A stretch of DNA of 5,286 nt from Clostridia bacterium (GTDB taxonomy: Bacteria; Bacillota; Clostridia; Christensenellales; CAG-1252): assembly GCA_009928745.1 (NCBI GenBank), contig SACC01000115.1:1-5286 (forward strand), read 5' to 3'. The notes below the pieces were generated by a model. It had not been told where the DNA came from, made no database searches, and saw only the letters and a list, made by a program, of their open reading frames with translations. Shown piece by piece: positions 4,183-5,286 of the stretch (position 1 is the stretch's first letter; each line of letters opens with the position of its first letter). The position numbers and the translations under genes are program-made.

Positions 4183-5286
4183 TCACTCTTCAATATAAAC
4201 TTTTATATTAAGTTCATTTTCATTTGGCCAAACGTTATCAGTAAAATACACCGTAATAGAACCAAAAGTTCCGTCATTTGTTTTTTTCTTTATTGTCGTA
4301 AAATTGGTAAATTCTGAATTATTGCCGCCGTATATTTCTATTTTTAAGTTATCAATATTCGTTATAGGCCTTGCAGGATCTGTTGCGACAAATACACAGA
4401 ACGCTTTTTCTCCTGATTTTATTATGCCGTTTTTCATGAATTTTTGTTGTTCATATCCATAATGACTTACATAATATGTACCTTGTGCTTGATAGTGTAC
4501 GCTATCTTTAAAAGAACATATGCCTTCGCCGTTCTTATATGTACCTGACTCGCCTTTATATGATAACTTCATAGTTCCAAGATCAAGTTCATTCGTATTT
4601 ACGGTTACTGATATTTCTAGATCTTCGTTTAACTCAAATTGTCTTCCATTGTCGTTAAACTTAATATAATCTTTTAACGTTGTTTTATCATATATTAATT
4701 TTGCGTTTAAGGTAGGATTTGAGCCTTGCCTATATATTGTAATAGTATTCTAAGAGCCGGCTTCTCTTATAACCCATGTCGTATTGATAACACATGTGTC
4801 AGGATCAGTTGCTGTTATATGCATGCCCATATGTAAAGTATTATGCAATCCCCATGAATATGTGTTGTTATTGGATTGTGATTCGCTTTGATAGGCACGT
4901 GGCATGCTAAAACCGCTACTCGTATTAGAAGAATTATGACGAAGTTTTATAGGAAATACTTGAAATCCGCTGGTGCCTTGTATGGCCGCCATATTTGTAT
5001 GAGTAGTCGTGTTCATATCTAGCATTCGATAATAATTCGAATCGTCATCTATAAACCATATGCCGTAATCGCTTATTATGTCTGTATTATCAAGTGTATT
5101 TCCTGCAACTTTGATTTTAATGTTGCTCCATAATCTATGCGTATTAGTCCAATTTGTATGGTTTGATTCTTTCATTGTGCTATCTATAATTTTAGGTTGT
5201 ACAATTACCGTTGATCCGGCTACGCTTGGTTTTATGGAATAAGTATCAATACCAGAAGTTCCTTTATATACGGTATACCATGTATC
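4183..5286 (-). CDS. Large structural/adhesin-like protein, 3' part, with one in-frame TAG (recoded or read through)
   Basis: The frame enters from the right edge (5' end missing) and ends at TGA (4183-4185). 367 residues are visible, counting one in-frame TAG as residue 179. The protein is rich in Thr, Asn, Ser, Gly and aromatics with alternating beta strands and no catalytic motif, like Ig-like or adhesin domains of virion proteins. Ser-rich, Asn-rich loops lie around visible residues 125-152. After the TAG comes N-T-I-T-I-Y-R-Q-G-S, and an apparent second beta domain runs to the C-terminus (V-K-V/I-Y-I-E-E type end strand). Between the TAG and the first downstream ATG (4572, residue 239) 59 codons stay open, with no ATG, GTG or TTG. 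That ATG falls inside a likely strand (D-L-G-T-M-K-L-S-Y), so it is a poor start. The most likely reading is one gene with TAG decoded as an amino acid, probably Gln. Alternatives are programmed readthrough, a pseudogene, or a base error. The gene is visibly more AT-rich than the + genes. Confidence 0.72.
4750..4752 (-). other. In-frame amber codon inside the structural gene
   Basis: On the minus strand the reading is ...AGA GAA GCC GGC TCT TAG AAT ACT ATT..., giving R-E-A-G-S-(amber)-N-T-I. The same frame is open for 178 codons upstream (to the window edge) and 188 codons downstream before TGA. A GC-rich palindrome AGCCGGCT (4755-4762) lies directly 5' of the amber codon, which stands out in AT-rich surroundings. 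No visible gene in the window terminates with TAG. Confidence 0.75.

Noticed and set aside
4168..4183. AATGTT-GGAT-AACGTT stem in the convergent gap as a terminator
   Set aside because: It needs a G-U pair, has no following T run, and works only on one strand; too weak to list.
4183..4572. A separate 129-residue minus-strand gene starting at ATG 4572
   Set aside because: The same frame is open for 59 codons upstream of the ATG up to the TAG, the ATG lies within a likely beta strand, and there is no leader-like sequence. It is better read as the continuation of the larger gene through the amber codon.
1..5286. tRNA genes, including a suppressor tRNA
   Set aside because: I saw no cloverleaf-like pattern or T-loop (GGTTCRANNCC-like) sequence in the short intergenic gaps; a suppressor tRNA, if any, lies outside the window.

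Overview
The window looks like a piece of a large tailed phage (T4-like replication/late-transcription logic) infecting a Bacteroidota host, probably from a gut-type environment. The phage call rests on a T4 gp47-type Mre11/SbcD nuclease subunit, a short GroES-like co-chaperonin, a spanin-like membrane/coiled-coil protein, and a long Thr/Asn-rich beta structural protein. The Bacteroidota call is weaker. Nearly all starts lack a Shine-Dalgarno and instead follow AT-rich leaders, and three proteins resemble families I remember from Bacteroidales phages and prophages. No taxon can be fixed from the sequence alone.

Layout. Positions 20-2127 (+) hold a tight block: a 163-residue protein with a possible gp33-like late-transcription coactivator segment, gp47, a GroES-like protein overlapping gp47 by ATGA, and a 75-residue unknown. 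Positions 2157-2906 (-) hold a spanin-like protein: N-terminal membrane anchor, coiled coil, and a C-terminal beta-hairpin ending in Phe. A perfect T4-type late promoter octamer (TATAAATA) lies 26 nt upstream of its start. Positions 3018-4130 (+) hold three overlapping or abutting accessory genes: a conserved phage protein of unknown function, an untracked 26-residue CxxC peptide with a perfect Shine-Dalgarno, and a phage protein that seems to lack its family's usual C-terminal zinc ribbon. Positions 4183 to the right edge (-) hold the 3' part of a large structural or adhesin-like gene.

The most notable feature is in that last gene. The frame is open from the right edge to 4183 except for one in-frame TAG at 4750-4752. 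No credible restart follows it, and the protein character is the same on both sides. None of the nine genes whose ends are visible uses TAG as its stop (five TAA, four TGA). The simplest reading is that this phage reassigns TAG, most likely to glutamine (genetic code 15), as known for Lak megaphages and some crAss-like and other gut phages, where recoded codons concentrate in late genes. The main alternative is programmed readthrough that adds a C-terminal Ig-like domain.

Read together, replication/recombination, chaperone and regulatory genes lie on +, and the apparent late genes (lysis, structure) lie on - with a T4-like late promoter. The gp33-like candidate would link the two programmes. 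Gaps between genes are all short (at most 111 nt), and I see no tRNA, rRNA, CRISPR array, insertion sequence or attachment site.
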